Assembly: GCA_001051155.2 (NCBI GenBank)
Contig: JYIP02000001.1
Location: forward strand, 2,790,001-2,854,000
DNA length: 64,000 nt
DNA from: Chrysoporthe austroafricana
Taxonomy: Eukaryota; Ascomycota; Sordariomycetes; Diaporthales; Cryphonectriaceae
Direction of reading: 5' to 3'
The first letter of the stretch is position 1; every line of letters begins with the position of its first letter. The position numbers and the translations under genes are program-made. The notes beneath the pieces are model-generated. The model did no database searches. It saw nothing but the letters and a program-made list of their open reading frames with translations, and was not told the DNA's origin. Below, piece after piece: positions 24,201-34,436 of this stretch.

Positions 24201-25664
24201 GAAGACATGTCACATGAGTCCCCGCTCCTTCAGAAGCGAGGCCGTCTTAGGAGGAAAGCTGTCATTGCTCCAGACTCGGAGGACGAAGATGACTACAACG
24301 TTACCACCAAGCTCACGGTCTTCAATGTAATGAAGGATGCCGCAGCCCGGGAGAAGAAACAAAAACAACGAGACGAGTTCGACAGGAAGAAGAGCAAGGC
24401 AAAGGAGATGGTTCAGGAGCAGGCCGAAGAATCCGAGGACGAATATGCTGGTCTCGGTGGCGTCGATGGCGAGGACAGTGACGATGATGACCTTGCTTCC
24501 GTTCAAGACATGATTGATGATCAGACTCAGGGAAACAAGCTGGAAGAGGTCAAGATCGCCGCCCTCCATGCGTAAGTCACATAATACTACTTCTCACGAA
24601 TCCAGCTGCTGACAGGTTTAACCAGCGAACGGCAACGAGCCGAAGATGCTAAGCAGACTGACAAGCTTTTCCACGATATCACCAAGGGGATGCTGCGGCG
24701 CAAGCGCGGTGCAGACTATGATCTCTCGGACTCAGACGACGGCGGTGAGGCCCGCCGCCGCATGAAGAGACGCCAATTCGCCAAGATGCAGAAGGCCCTA
24801 TTCGCGGACGAGCGCATCTCTAAGGTCGCAGAGAACCCACGCAATCATGCGTTCATGCGCACGATCGAGGATATCGGGAGTGATGAGGAGACGGACTTGC
24901 TCTTTGAGCCCCAGCCGGAGGCTAGCAACAACAACATCCAGTTGTCTGACTCCACGGCAGGCGCTATGTCGCAGGAGCAGACGGTGCCGGATAGCCAACC
25001 CACCGCAGCTCCTACTGGTGCTCAGCGACCACCAGCTGCTGAACGCAGGGCGAAGACCAGTCGCAAGCCAGCGAACCTCAGCAAGATCCGCGAGACGCTC
25101 TCCAACCTCCTCGAAGAGCCTAGCGGAAACACTGTCATCACCGCCACGGACTTTGGCTCCGACAGCGAAGGCCACGCCGAGGGCTCCGACGACGACGGCT
25201 CAACTTCCAATAAAGAGAACTCCAACCCGTTCCGCCGCCGGCACGCGGGTGCAGTGGTCGACCGGATCAGCCTCAAACGGCAGGGCTCATCCAACGTCTC
25301 CGCCGGCAGCACCGGTGTGGGTAGATTGGCCTTCGCGGCACCCTCGTCCACAGCGGTGAACGGTGGATTTAAGGTCCCTGCGCTATTGCGGAAGGCGACG
25401 ACGAACTCGCTCGTGAGCACTGGCTCGTCTGGTAGTTCAGGATCCGGGGCCGGTGCGTCAGGTAGTGGCAGTGGGTTTGGTGATGCGGGCAAGATCAGGA
25501 AGAACGCGGGCAAGAGGAGCGGTATCAGCTACCTCGCGCGAGAGACAGACCGCCGTGCGAAGCTCGTCGAGGCAGAGAGGCGGAGGGAGGAGAAGAAGTT
25601 CAGGGCTGTTGAGGGGCGGGGCAAGGTTGTTGGTGGTTTGTTTGGGGCGGGCAAGTTCGAGTAG
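21261..25664 (+). CDS. MRC1: Replication checkpoint mediator Mrc1 (claspin)
   Basis: Two exons, 21261-24571 and 24626-25664, with a 54-nt intron (GTAAGT...ACCAG), give 1,449 residues. Mrc1/claspin travels with the replication fork, couples helicase to polymerase epsilon, and relays ATR-type kinase signals to the checkpoint kinase. Nearly all of it is charged and disordered. Visible parts are: two copies of RPRGRLASR (about residues 84 and 148); a long helical E/R/K-rich stretch (about 560-640, LERERRLEVLRAKGIHIQ, EEERERDREQIEDM); an SQ/TQ cluster with about 14 sites (about 846-950), the expected kinase target; and the Mrc1-like domain across the splice junction (GRLRRKAVIAPDSEDEDDY, then FNVMKDAAAREKKQKQRDEF, then FHDITKGMLRRKRG, then ADYDLSDSDDGGEARRRMKRR). 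The C-terminus has a basic KRSGISYLARETDRRAKL motif. DPB2, its fork partner, lies 9 kb away. Confidence 0.93.
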
Positions 25665-26892
25665 GTCGGCTTTTGGTTGTGTTCAGACGCCACGGCTCGT
25701 ATGGCTATCGTTGTAGCAGCCGTTGAGAAAGGTGTGATATCACTCATTGCTGCTTGGGAAGCGTGTTGGAGTAGGGTCTAGGGCTTGACGCACAGGGGTT
25801 TCTGGCGTTTCCTCTGAAGGTTGCTTTCATCCATGTCCTTGCCAGCATTCTTATGCTGGCATTGTTCTAGCACTCGTAGGAGTCATGGGAGTATTACAAT
25901 CCCAGAAAGGAATATCTGTTGTGGGAAGACGTCAAAAAATGCGGAATGGAACATCTGTGAGGCTGACAAAACGCACGTCAAGGCCCCTTGTATGTGTGCG
26001 TGCATGTCTTTTTTTTTGAGGGGGAGGGGGCCATCGTGCCCGTGGTTGTCCGTAATTTGAGTCACCGTCCTTTTAGTGAGAAAACTCCAGCTAGGCCTTT
26101 GTCCTTGACCAAAACAATAGTCTTAAGTATGCAGGAAACCGAGCTATATCTAACATTCAAAGCCCATGTCCCCTGAACTCTTCTTGACCTTCAGCACGCT
26201 CAACTGCGTCTGCGTCAACGTTTCGTAAATGTTCCAACCATAAGACAATCATGTTTCCCGGTAGACGGCAAGTAACTGCCGAGATACCTCTGAGATAGAC
26301 GAGGGACACATCTTGGTAGTTTCTTCAAAGAACTGGGTCCACTCCCGAAGCCTGCACAAAGCCCCGTTGAACGGATTTTACCGTGAAACAGCCGCCATTA
26401 GCTATGGGCAGGGTTCGAAAAACAAAGACACTGTTCGAACGCAAGACCATATTGAATTGTGGTTCGTCCAAGGTTCATTCACTGGAGATGTGTTTTATGT
26501 CTCTGGAGGACACAATTCTCTATGAGTGGTGCTTGATATCAGGTGCCTCAAGATGAAAGGTTGCTTGTTTATGATAAAGAACCTTTACTTGGGTCTTTAA
26601 AATGCTCTGGATGCCGGTAGTCCCCATCAACCGATCTGGTCTAAGAGTACCAGCTGATCGGCCTTCATTCCTCACGAGAACCTCATCAGCCTGTTGAGTG
26701 TTGACTGCTTTTTACCGAAGACTTTTCCTCCAACGCATATTACACGGTAGAAACAGTCAGCACTCAGTACCCATTACCACTCGAGGAGGCAGGACTACTT
26801 TGCTCTTCTCCGGCGCAAAGAGTCCAAGGTCAAGGACTTGGAGACGAGGTTCTGACAACATCGCTGTAGCATCAGCATACATGCAGCCAAGG
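25665..26892. other. Intergenic region downstream of MRC1
   Basis: About 1.2 kb with no supported gene. It includes a short T-run/G-run junction at about 26007-26028. Small frames show no family features. Confidence 0.45.
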
Positions 26893-27159
26893 ATGTGTGG
26901 CACGCACTGGGTAGAGTTCTCGTGCTCGCACTCACAGGTAGAGGCCCGACCCGGCTCACAATGCGCTTCCGGTGTTGTCAGCGGCCGCACTCTGCGAACG
27001 AGGCTGTTCTGCTGGGATAAGGACCCTCAAGGTCTCTCTCAGGTCTCCGGACTGTGTGCGGCCTGCCAGTTCCGCCGGGACAAGTACGGTACCACCGACT
27101 CTGCCATCGCTTTGCTGTACCTTCTCAAACCCGCAGGTCCTCCTAACATTTCAACCTAG
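26893..27159 (+). CDS. Possible small Cys-rich protein (hypothetical)
   Basis: An 88-codon frame starts MCGTHWVEFSCSHSQVEA. Its cysteines are spaced like a small zinc-binding-type protein: MC, then FSCSH, then SQC, then LFCWD, then GLCAACQFRR. I recognise the general layout (a Cys-His start followed by a CxxC near the end) from short uncharacterised fungal proteins but cannot name a family. The frame is open further upstream to 26698, and an ATG four codons earlier (26881) is possible. No intron was needed. There is no signal peptide from this start. The antisense strand is also open over 26757-26990, which lowers confidence. Confidence 0.3.
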   Translation: MCGTHWVEFSCSHSQVEARPGSQCASGVVSGRTLRTRLFCWDKDPQGLSQVSGLCAACQFRRDKYGTTDSAIALLYLLKPAGPPNIST

Positions 27160-27481
27160 ACAACAGCTCCTCGAATGCCTGCTCTGTCTTCAAAGAGATC
27201 GACCTGTGGTGTTACTAGGCTTGGCAGCCAGTGGCGAGAAGGATGATGCTTTTCTTGCGGGCAACTTGGCAACCCGTTTTCGAGAAGCCATGTTCACGGG
27301 AAAGGATCGAAAGAAAGAAAACACACACACAAAAGAAAAAAAGACGGGGGGGCGAGACCGGGGGGTAAGACCGGGTGTTAAAATTATATGAGAAGCTTGT
27401 CCTTCTTATACTACACTGGATCAGATTCCCCTTTCGTTATCCAACCCTGTCAAGCCCTTACAATTTCTTCGGTAAGACATA

Positions 27482-27507
27482 CAGTCACTGAGCAAAAATG
27501 ACGAGCA
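27482..27507 (+). repeat. Left terminal inverted repeat
   Basis: A 26-nt terminal repeat starting CAGTCACT and ending in the 18-nt core GAGCAAAAATGACGAGCA. It is preceded by TA. Confidence 0.85.
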
Positions 27508-28077
27508 CTAGCGAGATTTTTCGCGACACGCGTTAAATAATTCGGCACCCTTATTTCTGTGGGATTTTTAACACTATAACATACAAGAATAATTGCCGAT
27601 ACTTGTCAAACCAGATTGTTGCTCAAGATGATGCCAAAGTTTGTACAGCCACAAATGTAATGGAGTGGTCGATTCCTTGGTGCGAAGAGAGCAGTGTAGA
27701 AATTGTCGATTTGCCGGCATGTATACCTGAATTGTATCCTATCGCAAATCTGTAGACAGTACTGAAAAAACGTATTTAAAAGCTATTCTAGCTTTAGCGA
27801 CGGCATTTTCGAATATTCAAACTCTTCGAGAATTAATAAAGCTCGCCATTCAAGTATGGGATTTGACTGAAAAGGACATATCAGTAAAGCTAATTATATC
27901 GATACTTCGGCATCTTGCAGTTATTATTGCTGCAAATGGTTGATTGACGACAAACTAAGGAATTAAAAAATGCCTAATACTGAGCTATATTTTCACAGAA
28001 TATCAGGTAGATTCGATTAGATTTGAAGTTGCTGTGTTAAAGTAAAGTGGAAGGGCTGGGTCGGCTTATATAACCAT

Positions 28078-28103
28078 TGCTCGTCATTTTTGCTCGCCCA
28101 CAG
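28078..28103 (-). repeat. Right terminal inverted repeat
   Basis: The exact reverse complement of the left 18-nt core, followed by a diverged 8-nt end that reads CTGTGGGC on the minus strand. It is followed by TA. Confidence 0.85.
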
Positions 28104-28576
28104 TACTTGGCATAATTCATGCCATTCGGCTCGTATTAACTTGCCAACATGCCAATTCATGATCTTCCTCCTGTCATCCAATGAACTGGGCTTAGGATAT
28201 CGCTTCTAAGCGACTAATAAGTGGTGTCTCACGTTGCGGTGGCCAGCAGCAGTGCAGGTCTTCCCATATCCTACGTGAAGCGTCTATGCAATAGGAGCTT
28301 ATGATCAACATTTAAGTCACTAAACGTATTTGGCCACCCCACTGTTGTCGCTGTTCCAGTCCGGGCCAAGATAGATAAAGCTGCCGGTCCCTGCCGGTGC
28401 TTCCCCACCCGATCTCCGGACCCGGAGCCGACTGTACGTTCACGTCACCTCCCACAACGTCCTCCTGAGCTCTGTCTCCTCAACACTGCCCAGGCGATCT
28501 TCCAATACACTCCACTTTCTCCAAATCCAGCTTTCGTGTCAGAAACCGCAGCAATTAAACTGAGCTCGCAGCCAAG

Positions 28577-30055
28577 ATGGTTCTCCGCGAGGTCACCAAG
28601 GGTCAGGCCGGTCTGCCCGTGCCTAACTCAACACACTCCTACTGGCACAAGGAGCCGTCCGCCAAGCTCCTTGGCTACCGGTCGACGCCCGATATCCCCA
28701 GCACCACAGACACTCTCGTCATCGGCACGGGCATGACCGGCTCGTTCGCCGCGCGCTTCCTCAAGGAGGCGTCGCCCAGGTCCAGCCTCGTCATGCTAGA
28801 GGCCCGCGAGGCCTGCTGGGGGGCCACGGGCCGGAACGGCGGGCACTGCCAGCCTTTCTTGTACGGCACGTCCCCCGAAATCGCCGAGTTCGAGCTGGAA
28901 ACGTACTTCTTCCTGCGCGGCCTCGTCGAGCGCGAGGGTATCCAGTGTGGTTGGCGGAGCGTGGCTGGTGTCCACGCGATGCTGAGTGAGGAAGTCTACG
29001 AGGCCGCGAAGGACGCGATCCCAAGGCTGAGGGAGAAGGTCCCCGAGTTTAGTGATAAGATTGTCGCCGTCGGGCCTGAGGGACTGGTCGGCGGTGCGGG
29101 TGACGATGGGGGGTGGGCCGCCGGGCTGACGCTGGAGAAGCTGAGGCTCAACCGGCCGGACGTGAAGGGGGCGATCGTACAGAGGTATGCGGCGAGCATG
29201 TGGCCGTACAAGCTGGTGTGCTGGGTTCTGGAGAAGCTTGTGGCCGAGCACAAGCCAGAGGAATTCAACCTGCAGACCAACACGCCCGTCACGGGGCTGT
29301 CCCAGGATGCTGCGAGCGGGAAGTGGGTGGTTCAGACGCCACGAGGCCAGATCACAGCGGACAAGGTCCTGCTTGCTACGAATGGCTATACTTCACGGCT
29401 GCTTCCCAAGTTTGCGGACCTGATCGTGCCCGTAAGGGGCCAGATCGGTGCTCTGCTCCCCCCTGAGCCGAGGGTGGCATTGGATTACTCTTACGTCTTC
29501 TTCGGCAAGTTGAAGGATGCTGACGGCAGTGCGGCGACGAGGGATGAGTATCTTGTTCAAAGACCGCTGCCTACCGGAGAGCTGATTCTTGGAGGAGGCA
29601 GGCATCTCGCCAAGGGCATGGCCGTGGGCGAGTGGCGAGACGATGTGATCGAGGAGCAGGTTGCCACTTGGCTACGCACGGAGCTGGAGCCCGTCCTGAA
29701 TCTCGACCGCAAGGATGAGAAGGCCATTGCAAAAGGCCTGGAGGCTAGAATGGAATGGACTGGGATCATGGCCTATTCCCGTGACCAAAACCCCTGGATC
29801 GGCGCTGTGCCGCAGGCTCTTGGTGGAGGTGACGGCCTGTATATCGCGTCTGGTTTCACGGGACACGGGATGCCGCGCTGTGCTCTGGCGGGTCGAGGTG
29901 TAGCGAGGATGATGGGTGGTGATATGGAGACCCATGGTCTGCCGAAGGCCTTCGTGGTAGGCCCGGGCAGGGCGGAGAAGGCGAGGGAGAATTGGGGGCC
30001 AGTTGGGACTGTGGACGAGATGGAGAATCTGATGGCAGATCTGAAGGAGGTATAG
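28577..30055 (+). CDS. FAD-dependent amine/amino-acid oxidoreductase (DadA/DAO family)
   Basis: A single-exon frame of 492 codons. The family (PF01266) oxidises amines or amino acids with FAD, for example sarcosine, gamma-glutamylputrescine or D-amino acids. The N-terminal Rossmann dinucleotide fold is clear: TLVIGTGMTGSFAARFL with GTGMTG at 50-55 and an acidic residue ending the second strand (LVMLEAREA). The family motif WGATGRNGGHCQP follows at 81-93. Near the C-terminus, LYIASGFTGHGMPRCALAGRGVA is the second FAD-contact motif. GQITADKVLLATNGYTSRL is the mid-protein FAD-binding strand. There is no signal peptide, so it is probably cytosolic or peroxisomal, although the end (LKEV) is not a PTS1. 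The substrate cannot be told from the sequence. The length is normal and there are no introns. Its immediate upstream neighbour is the TIR element, but the frame is intact. Confidence 0.9.
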   Translation: MVLREVTKGQAGLPVPNSTHSYWHKEPSAKLLGYRSTPDIPSTTDTLVIGTGMTGSFAARFLKEASPRSSLVMLEAREACWGATGRNGGHCQPFLYGTSPEIAEFELETYFFLRGLVEREGIQCGWRSVAGVHAMLSEEVYEAAKDAIPRLREKVPEFSDKIVAVGPEGLVGGAGDDGGWAAGLTLEKLRLNRPDVKGAIVQRYAASMWPYKLVCWVLEKLVAEHKPEEFNLQTNTPVTGLSQDAASGKWVVQTPRGQITADKVLLATNGYTSRLLPKFADLIVPVRGQIGALLPPEPRVALDYSYVFFGKLKDADGSAATRDEYLVQRPLPTGELILGGGRHLAKGMAVGEWRDDVIEEQVATWLRTELEPVLNLDRKDEKAIAKGLEARMEWTGIMAYSRDQNPWIGAVPQALGGGDGLYIASGFTGHGMPRCALAGRGVARMMGGDMETHGLPKAFVVGPGRAEKARENWGPVGTVDEMENLMADLKEV

Positions 30056-31121
30056 AAAATTGTGGGCAGGACAAGCTGGATCTTGGGGATGCTGTCCGAT
30101 CAGAAATTGATCCGTCAATCATCTACCCAGGTGTATAAACTAAATGAGATGATATCCACGTCTATAATCTATTCTAGCCACTACGACCTGGACATCACGT
30201 CTCTTTTCGCGAACCTGTCCTGTGTGATTCTGTGAAGTCTCAAATGCCTAAGCCTCTGATCTGCGTTGAGATGGTATCAAATTCGTCTTCAGAGTTCAGT
30301 ATGGAACAAATATTTGTATTAGGCAAGACATTGAGACCAGAGTCGTAACAAAGTTGCCATTTGCGACTTCTCATTTATACGACCTAGTTAATCATAAATA
30401 CCCACCAACTAGCAAGGAGGTGGACGTACAACTTCGATCAGTTCCTCCTAGACTAATTTGTGATCAACAGATTAAGCGAGTGCATAGTTTGTGGGTGGTA
30501 TATACCAGCGGATAAGAAAGAATCAGTCTTTTTCCTCTGATATTGCTGGAGAGCCCGCTCGCGGTGAACAACGAACAACCTGTCAAGTGGTATTAGTGTT
30601 GTGGTCAATGCGTGGCCAGTAACATCCGGAGCTGTCATACTCCTTCTGCCGCTCAAAGCGGTATTCTATGCATATATTTTACAAGCTCGCGGAAGAAGAC
30701 GGCAACTTCACAATACTGCCTACTTTGGCCTGATCAAATCACACGTGGACCTGGGTTGTTCCTCATATCATTCTAGACGCTGGTTTGCAAGTCGAGGGTG
30801 AAAGTGTTTTGGTCATTCTCTCCATCAGAGTGGATAGACCCTCCTAGGTATAGAATCTGACTACATGCTGAGGACAGGCGTCGAAAATCATAAGTTGAAC
30901 TAGATGCATATTATTATAATGCATCTGCAGGCTAGGCAACGAGGGGTTGTACCAGCCACATTAACGAAGCCTCATTGGCCACTTCTTGTTGTTGACCCGG
31001 TACGTCCGTAATGATTCATTGCCCCAGGAGACAGGACACGTGCAGGCAATCCCCCTGCCACCTTCTCCTCAACGACCAGAATAGACGTTTCGCGACAATA
31101 TTTCTCTGCACAGCCAAGCCA
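30056..31121. other. Intergenic region
   Basis: About 1.07 kb, AT-richer than the neighbouring genes. Short frames only; nothing recognised. The right end is presumed to be the promoter of the broken nuclease-like gene. Confidence 0.4.
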
Positions 31122-32829
31122 ATGGATATCTATACTTGGCTTGCTCAAGTCCACGTCGAAATTCCGGTCCCCACGACATCAAACTCGCACAAGCGGAAAC
31201 GTAGCGAAGTAGTAGCTGAAAGCAAAGCATCGAAGCCGACCACTACGCGTCACGACCGCCTACCAACACTCGCCTTGCCCTTTGTGGGACCGCTGGCAAG
31301 AACTGCCATGATGCCATCGTCAGAAATGCAAGGCGAGGCGAAGAGACTACTTCCGAAGCGGCCACACTAAGATGTGAGCGGCAGTGAAGACGAGCTTGCG
31401 AAAAGGGATCTTCTTGACTATGTTGGCGCCGACGGCGAGGCTGATGCACGAAACTTGGGCGCCACTCCAGACGAGCATGGTCAGGCAATATACTGCGCTT
31501 CGGGGCTGACTTGTAGCCGTCGAAGCTCTCCAAGGTCTATAACACGACCTCCGACCGACATCACGCCATCCGATGTCCCAGCCTCGTCGCCGTGCAAACG
31601 GAGGAGGCTGATGGAGCTGGCCCTACGCCCTGTGTTGGAACAGATCATCACCGACATACCCGACCGCCACATGCCTATACAGCTACTCAATTTCTGCCAG
31701 GACCTGAAAGCATTGCCTCGACGATGTCTTGCGGGAACTGCGGCCCGGGTAAGTAATCAATAGGGAGGAAGATATTGCTGTCTCCGGTCGGTGCTTTGAC
31801 TGACTTGAGGCATCAGGATGCTTTCAGAAATCACAGGCACCTTGCTATCCAGCGTCTAGGTAGCGATATAAGCTATTTCGACGATGCTCGCGACACTCTC
31901 GGTCCTACTCCGTCTCCTGACCAAATCCTTACTATCATAAGGTCAGCTGTTGAGTGCCAGCAACACGCCCACCCCGAGATATCATGGAACTTTGAAGTCC
32001 ATGCCCCGCTTCTTTCGGCAGTTTTCCGGCCGGCCTGCACAGACGAAGCTGAGGTTGTTCGCTCTTGTGACTAGATTGCATGGTTTGCCCACCCCAAATC
32101 CATTGTGATATCCCTTGCTAGCACATTAGCTCACGCTGCCTATAGCCATACTGCCAGGATTATTAACGAATATCTCCCACAAACGGTGCCTGAGAAATCG
32201 GTCGACTTCGGCCTCTTCATCGAACCGAGCGCCGTGACTGGCAGTAATGAGGATAATGGCAATGCTATAGATGTGACCCAAGCCGCTATCGACGCAGCTC
32301 GTCGCAACCTCCCCGACATGGTGATTAACCACACGTCACTGCATGCAATACGCCACCGTCCGCTATGGCTCTGCGTCGAGACAAAAAAAATCGGCGCCGA
32401 CTTTAAGGCCGGCGAGCTTCAGCTGGGTTCTTGGCTGGCAGCGCATTGGTCTCTTCTCGAGCATCTTGCTAGGCCAGACGCGGGCTTCAATAACCTCGCC
32501 TTCCTTCCGGCCATCCTCATCCAGGGGCATGCGTGGTACTTTGCCGCCATGACGCGCACAAAAACTAGCTTCGTAAGTTTCCGTCCCAGTCTATTTGCTA
32601 TAGCCCTCTACGACTCTCTTAGTCGCTGCGTATATGATATCCTGAACTCACCCTGGCCTGCTTTCTCTCACAGCGCCTCTGGACAAAGGTTCCCATAGGC
32701 GAAACGTCGAGCATTCACGGAATCCTTCAGATCGCAACAGCGTTATGTCACCTGCAGCGCTGGGCCTTGAATGTCTATTGGCCCTGGTTCCGAAATAGCG
32801 TGCTAGGACTTGGCGAGGAAGGCGGCTGA
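31122..32829 (+). pseudogene. PD-(D/E)XK nuclease-like fungal gene, broken
   Basis: A plus-strand gene recognisable as the fungal PD-(D/E)XK nuclease-like family (PF20516 type), starting MDIYTWLAQVHVEIPVP. Parts in order: a disordered N-terminus; an in-frame TAA at 31368-31370 with the frame open on both sides; LNFCQDLKALPRRCL; an intron 31749-31816 (GTAAGT...CATCAG); DAFRNHRHLA; WNFEVHAPLLS; a TAG at 32072-32074, possibly inside an unrecognised intron; ARIINEYLPQTVPEKSVDFG; the nuclease core LWLCVETKK...ELQLGSWLAAHW (ExK then Q); a second intron (about 32573-32673, GTAAGT...CACAG); and the conserved ending WTKVPIGETSS...ALNVYWPWF, stop at 32827. Both stops could come from CAA or CAG by a C-to-T change. 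The catalytic core looks intact, so it may be a recent pseudogene, or the first stop may mark a wrong model. Confidence 0.6.
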
Positions 32830-33642
32830 TATGGATGAACCGGCTGGCTGTGTCTTGCTCGAGAGCATATTTCCCTGAAATCTGTCATCAACGCCATATA
32901 GTGGCATCAGTCGCTCAGTGAGACTCTCACGGTTCTGAACCTAGGTCGACCGAGCGGGGTGTGAATGAGAGTCCCTAATTATTGCTGCAAGCAAAGACTA
33001 GACAATGGAAAATGGGCACAGTATGAATACTTACGAAGCTGGTGGTAGGGAAGGTCGCGGTAGAGTGAATATCTCGCACGCTGACTCCTCTTGGGTGAGG
33101 CAAGATTATAGAGCGAGGGGCATGTGCCATGAACATGGCTGAGGTATTGGGAGTGATATGATAAGGACGACTATGAAAGCAAGACGAAGGAAAGGATGGT
33201 GATGGGTAGATAGGAAGAGCAGGCAGGCTCCACGCTTACCAGTCGAGGCTCTTAGCCTATGATTAACGGAAGGGAAACTTTCAATTAGTTATGGCGCTTC
33301 CAGCCGTGAGCGTATTGATGGCTACTTCGGAGTCACCATATGGACTGCCGTCGCTCGTCTCAGGGATAATACATGATCGAGTGTCCCTGTGTGAGGAAAG
33401 CCTCTCTCTACGAATGTCACAGGAGGTATTCTCCTACATTCGCGGCGAGGATTTCCCGGCTCGGACCGAACCCGCGGCATATCGCGGGAGAGCATTTACG
33501 CGGGCTCCAGCGGGGTAGCGCCGGTGTTCAAGCCGGAGCTCGACCCGGAGCTCGAGCCGAGAGAGATATATATGACCTTTCTCGGGCTTCCACTCCATCT
33601 CTTCATCGCGACTCTCCTCTTCTCACACATACCTGTCCTCCC
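32830..33642. other. Intergenic region with promoter of CMD-like gene
   Basis: About 800 nt. A TATA box (TATATAT, 33567-33573) lies 70 nt before the ATG of the next gene. Just upstream (33535-33560) is a short duplicated GGAGCTCGA motif. No gene is seen. Confidence 0.45.
33567..33573 (+). promoter_or_regulatory. TATA box of CMD-like gene
   Basis: TATATAT 70 nt upstream of the chosen ATG at 33643. Its position favours that ATG over the internal one at 33757. Confidence 0.5.
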
Positions 33643-34436
33643 ATGCCTCCCCGCACACACGCTCTTACGAACCTAGCAAGACCGGCACTATACACCCACC
33701 TGCGCAACCCACCACTCTTCCCCAGGGCCCCAATCCACACCACCCCGCCCCGCAAGATGCGCCTCCCCTACGTGCCCAACCCGCCCCCAGCGCCCACCCC
33801 GGAGGACCAGGCGATCGTAGACAGGATCGCGGCGCGGCGCGCGCCGCGGCCCCTGCAGCCGCTGGACCTGGCGCTGCTGCACGCGCCGCCGGTGGCGGAC
33901 GGGTGGAACGCGTTCCTGGGGGCGGTGCGCACGCGGACGACGCTGCCGGCCGACGCGCGCGAGCTGGCGATCGTGCGCGTCGCCGTCGTCAACCGCGCGT
34001 GGTATGAGTGGGGGCACCACGCGCCGCTCGCCGTCGCCGCCGGCGTCCCCGAGGCCGGCATGGCGCACGTGCGGCGGGAGGGCCCGCTGGCGCTGGCGGA
34101 CCGGCCGGCGGCCGGGGGCGAGGGCGGCGGCCCGCTGCTGGACGAGCGGCAGTGGACCGCCGTCGTGCTGGCCGACGAGATGACGCGGAGCGTGGAGGTC
34201 AGCGACGAGACGTTCGCCGCCGTGCGGGCGGCGTGGGGCGAGAGGGGCACCGTGGAGCTCGTGGCTACGGTGGCGTGCTATAATTGCGTGAGCCGGTTCC
34301 TGGTGGCGCTGGATGGTAAGCCTTCCTTGATGTTTCTCTCTCTGGTGTGGTGTGGGTGTGGTGTGGGTGGATCATGTTGGCTAATATGTGTCTAGTTGGC
34401 GAGAGGAATGGTACTGGGCCGGATGCTGCGCACTAG
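33643..34436 (+). CDS. Carboxymuconolactone decarboxylase-like protein (AhpD fold)
   Basis: Two exons, 33643-34315 and 34396-34436, with an 80-nt intron (GTAAGC...TCTAG), give 237 residues. The CMD/AhpD-like fold covers about residues 80-200: FLGAVRTRTTLPADARELAIVRVAVVNRAWYEWGHHAPLAVAAGVPE. The Glu-Trp-x-His-His cluster is in the place where AhpD-type members carry CxxC, so this is the non-peroxidase branch. The C-terminal helix follows as TVELVATVACYNCVSRFLVALDV. The first 38 residues are rich in Arg, Pro and Thr and have no acidic residue, like a mitochondrial targeting sequence; an ATG at 33757 would remove it. GC content is very high in the coding region. Fungal members are mostly uncharacterised and no substrate can be assigned. 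Confidence 0.8.

Larger units (their letters stand above)
27482..28103. mobile_element. Non-autonomous TIR element flanked by TA (Tc1/mariner-like)
   Basis: A 622-bp segment is bounded by 26-nt inverted repeats at 27482-27507 and 28078-28103. The inner 18 bases (GAGCAAAAATGACGAGCA and its reverse complement) are identical; the outer 8 differ at five positions. The left end begins CAGT and the right end, read inward, CTGT. Each end is directly flanked by TA (27480-27481 and 28104-28105), the target duplication of Tc1/mariner/pogo elements. It is much more AT-rich than its surroundings. At 622 bp it is too short for a complete transposase of about 1.0-1.3 kb, and I find no DDE/DDD motif, so it should be non-autonomous. 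Two open stretches inside (27543-27755 and 27758-27943, plus strand, different frames) are described as a separate finding. Confidence 0.8.
27160..28576. other. AT-rich intergenic region containing a TIR element
   Basis: About 1.4 kb between the possible Cys-rich gene and the flavin oxidoreductase. Short simple-sequence stretches (ACACAC, AAAGAAAG, GGGGGG) lie at about 27310-27370. The middle is occupied by the 622-bp TIR element described separately. The right part (28104-28576) holds the promoter of the oxidoreductase, with a pyrimidine-rich leader. Confidence 0.5.
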
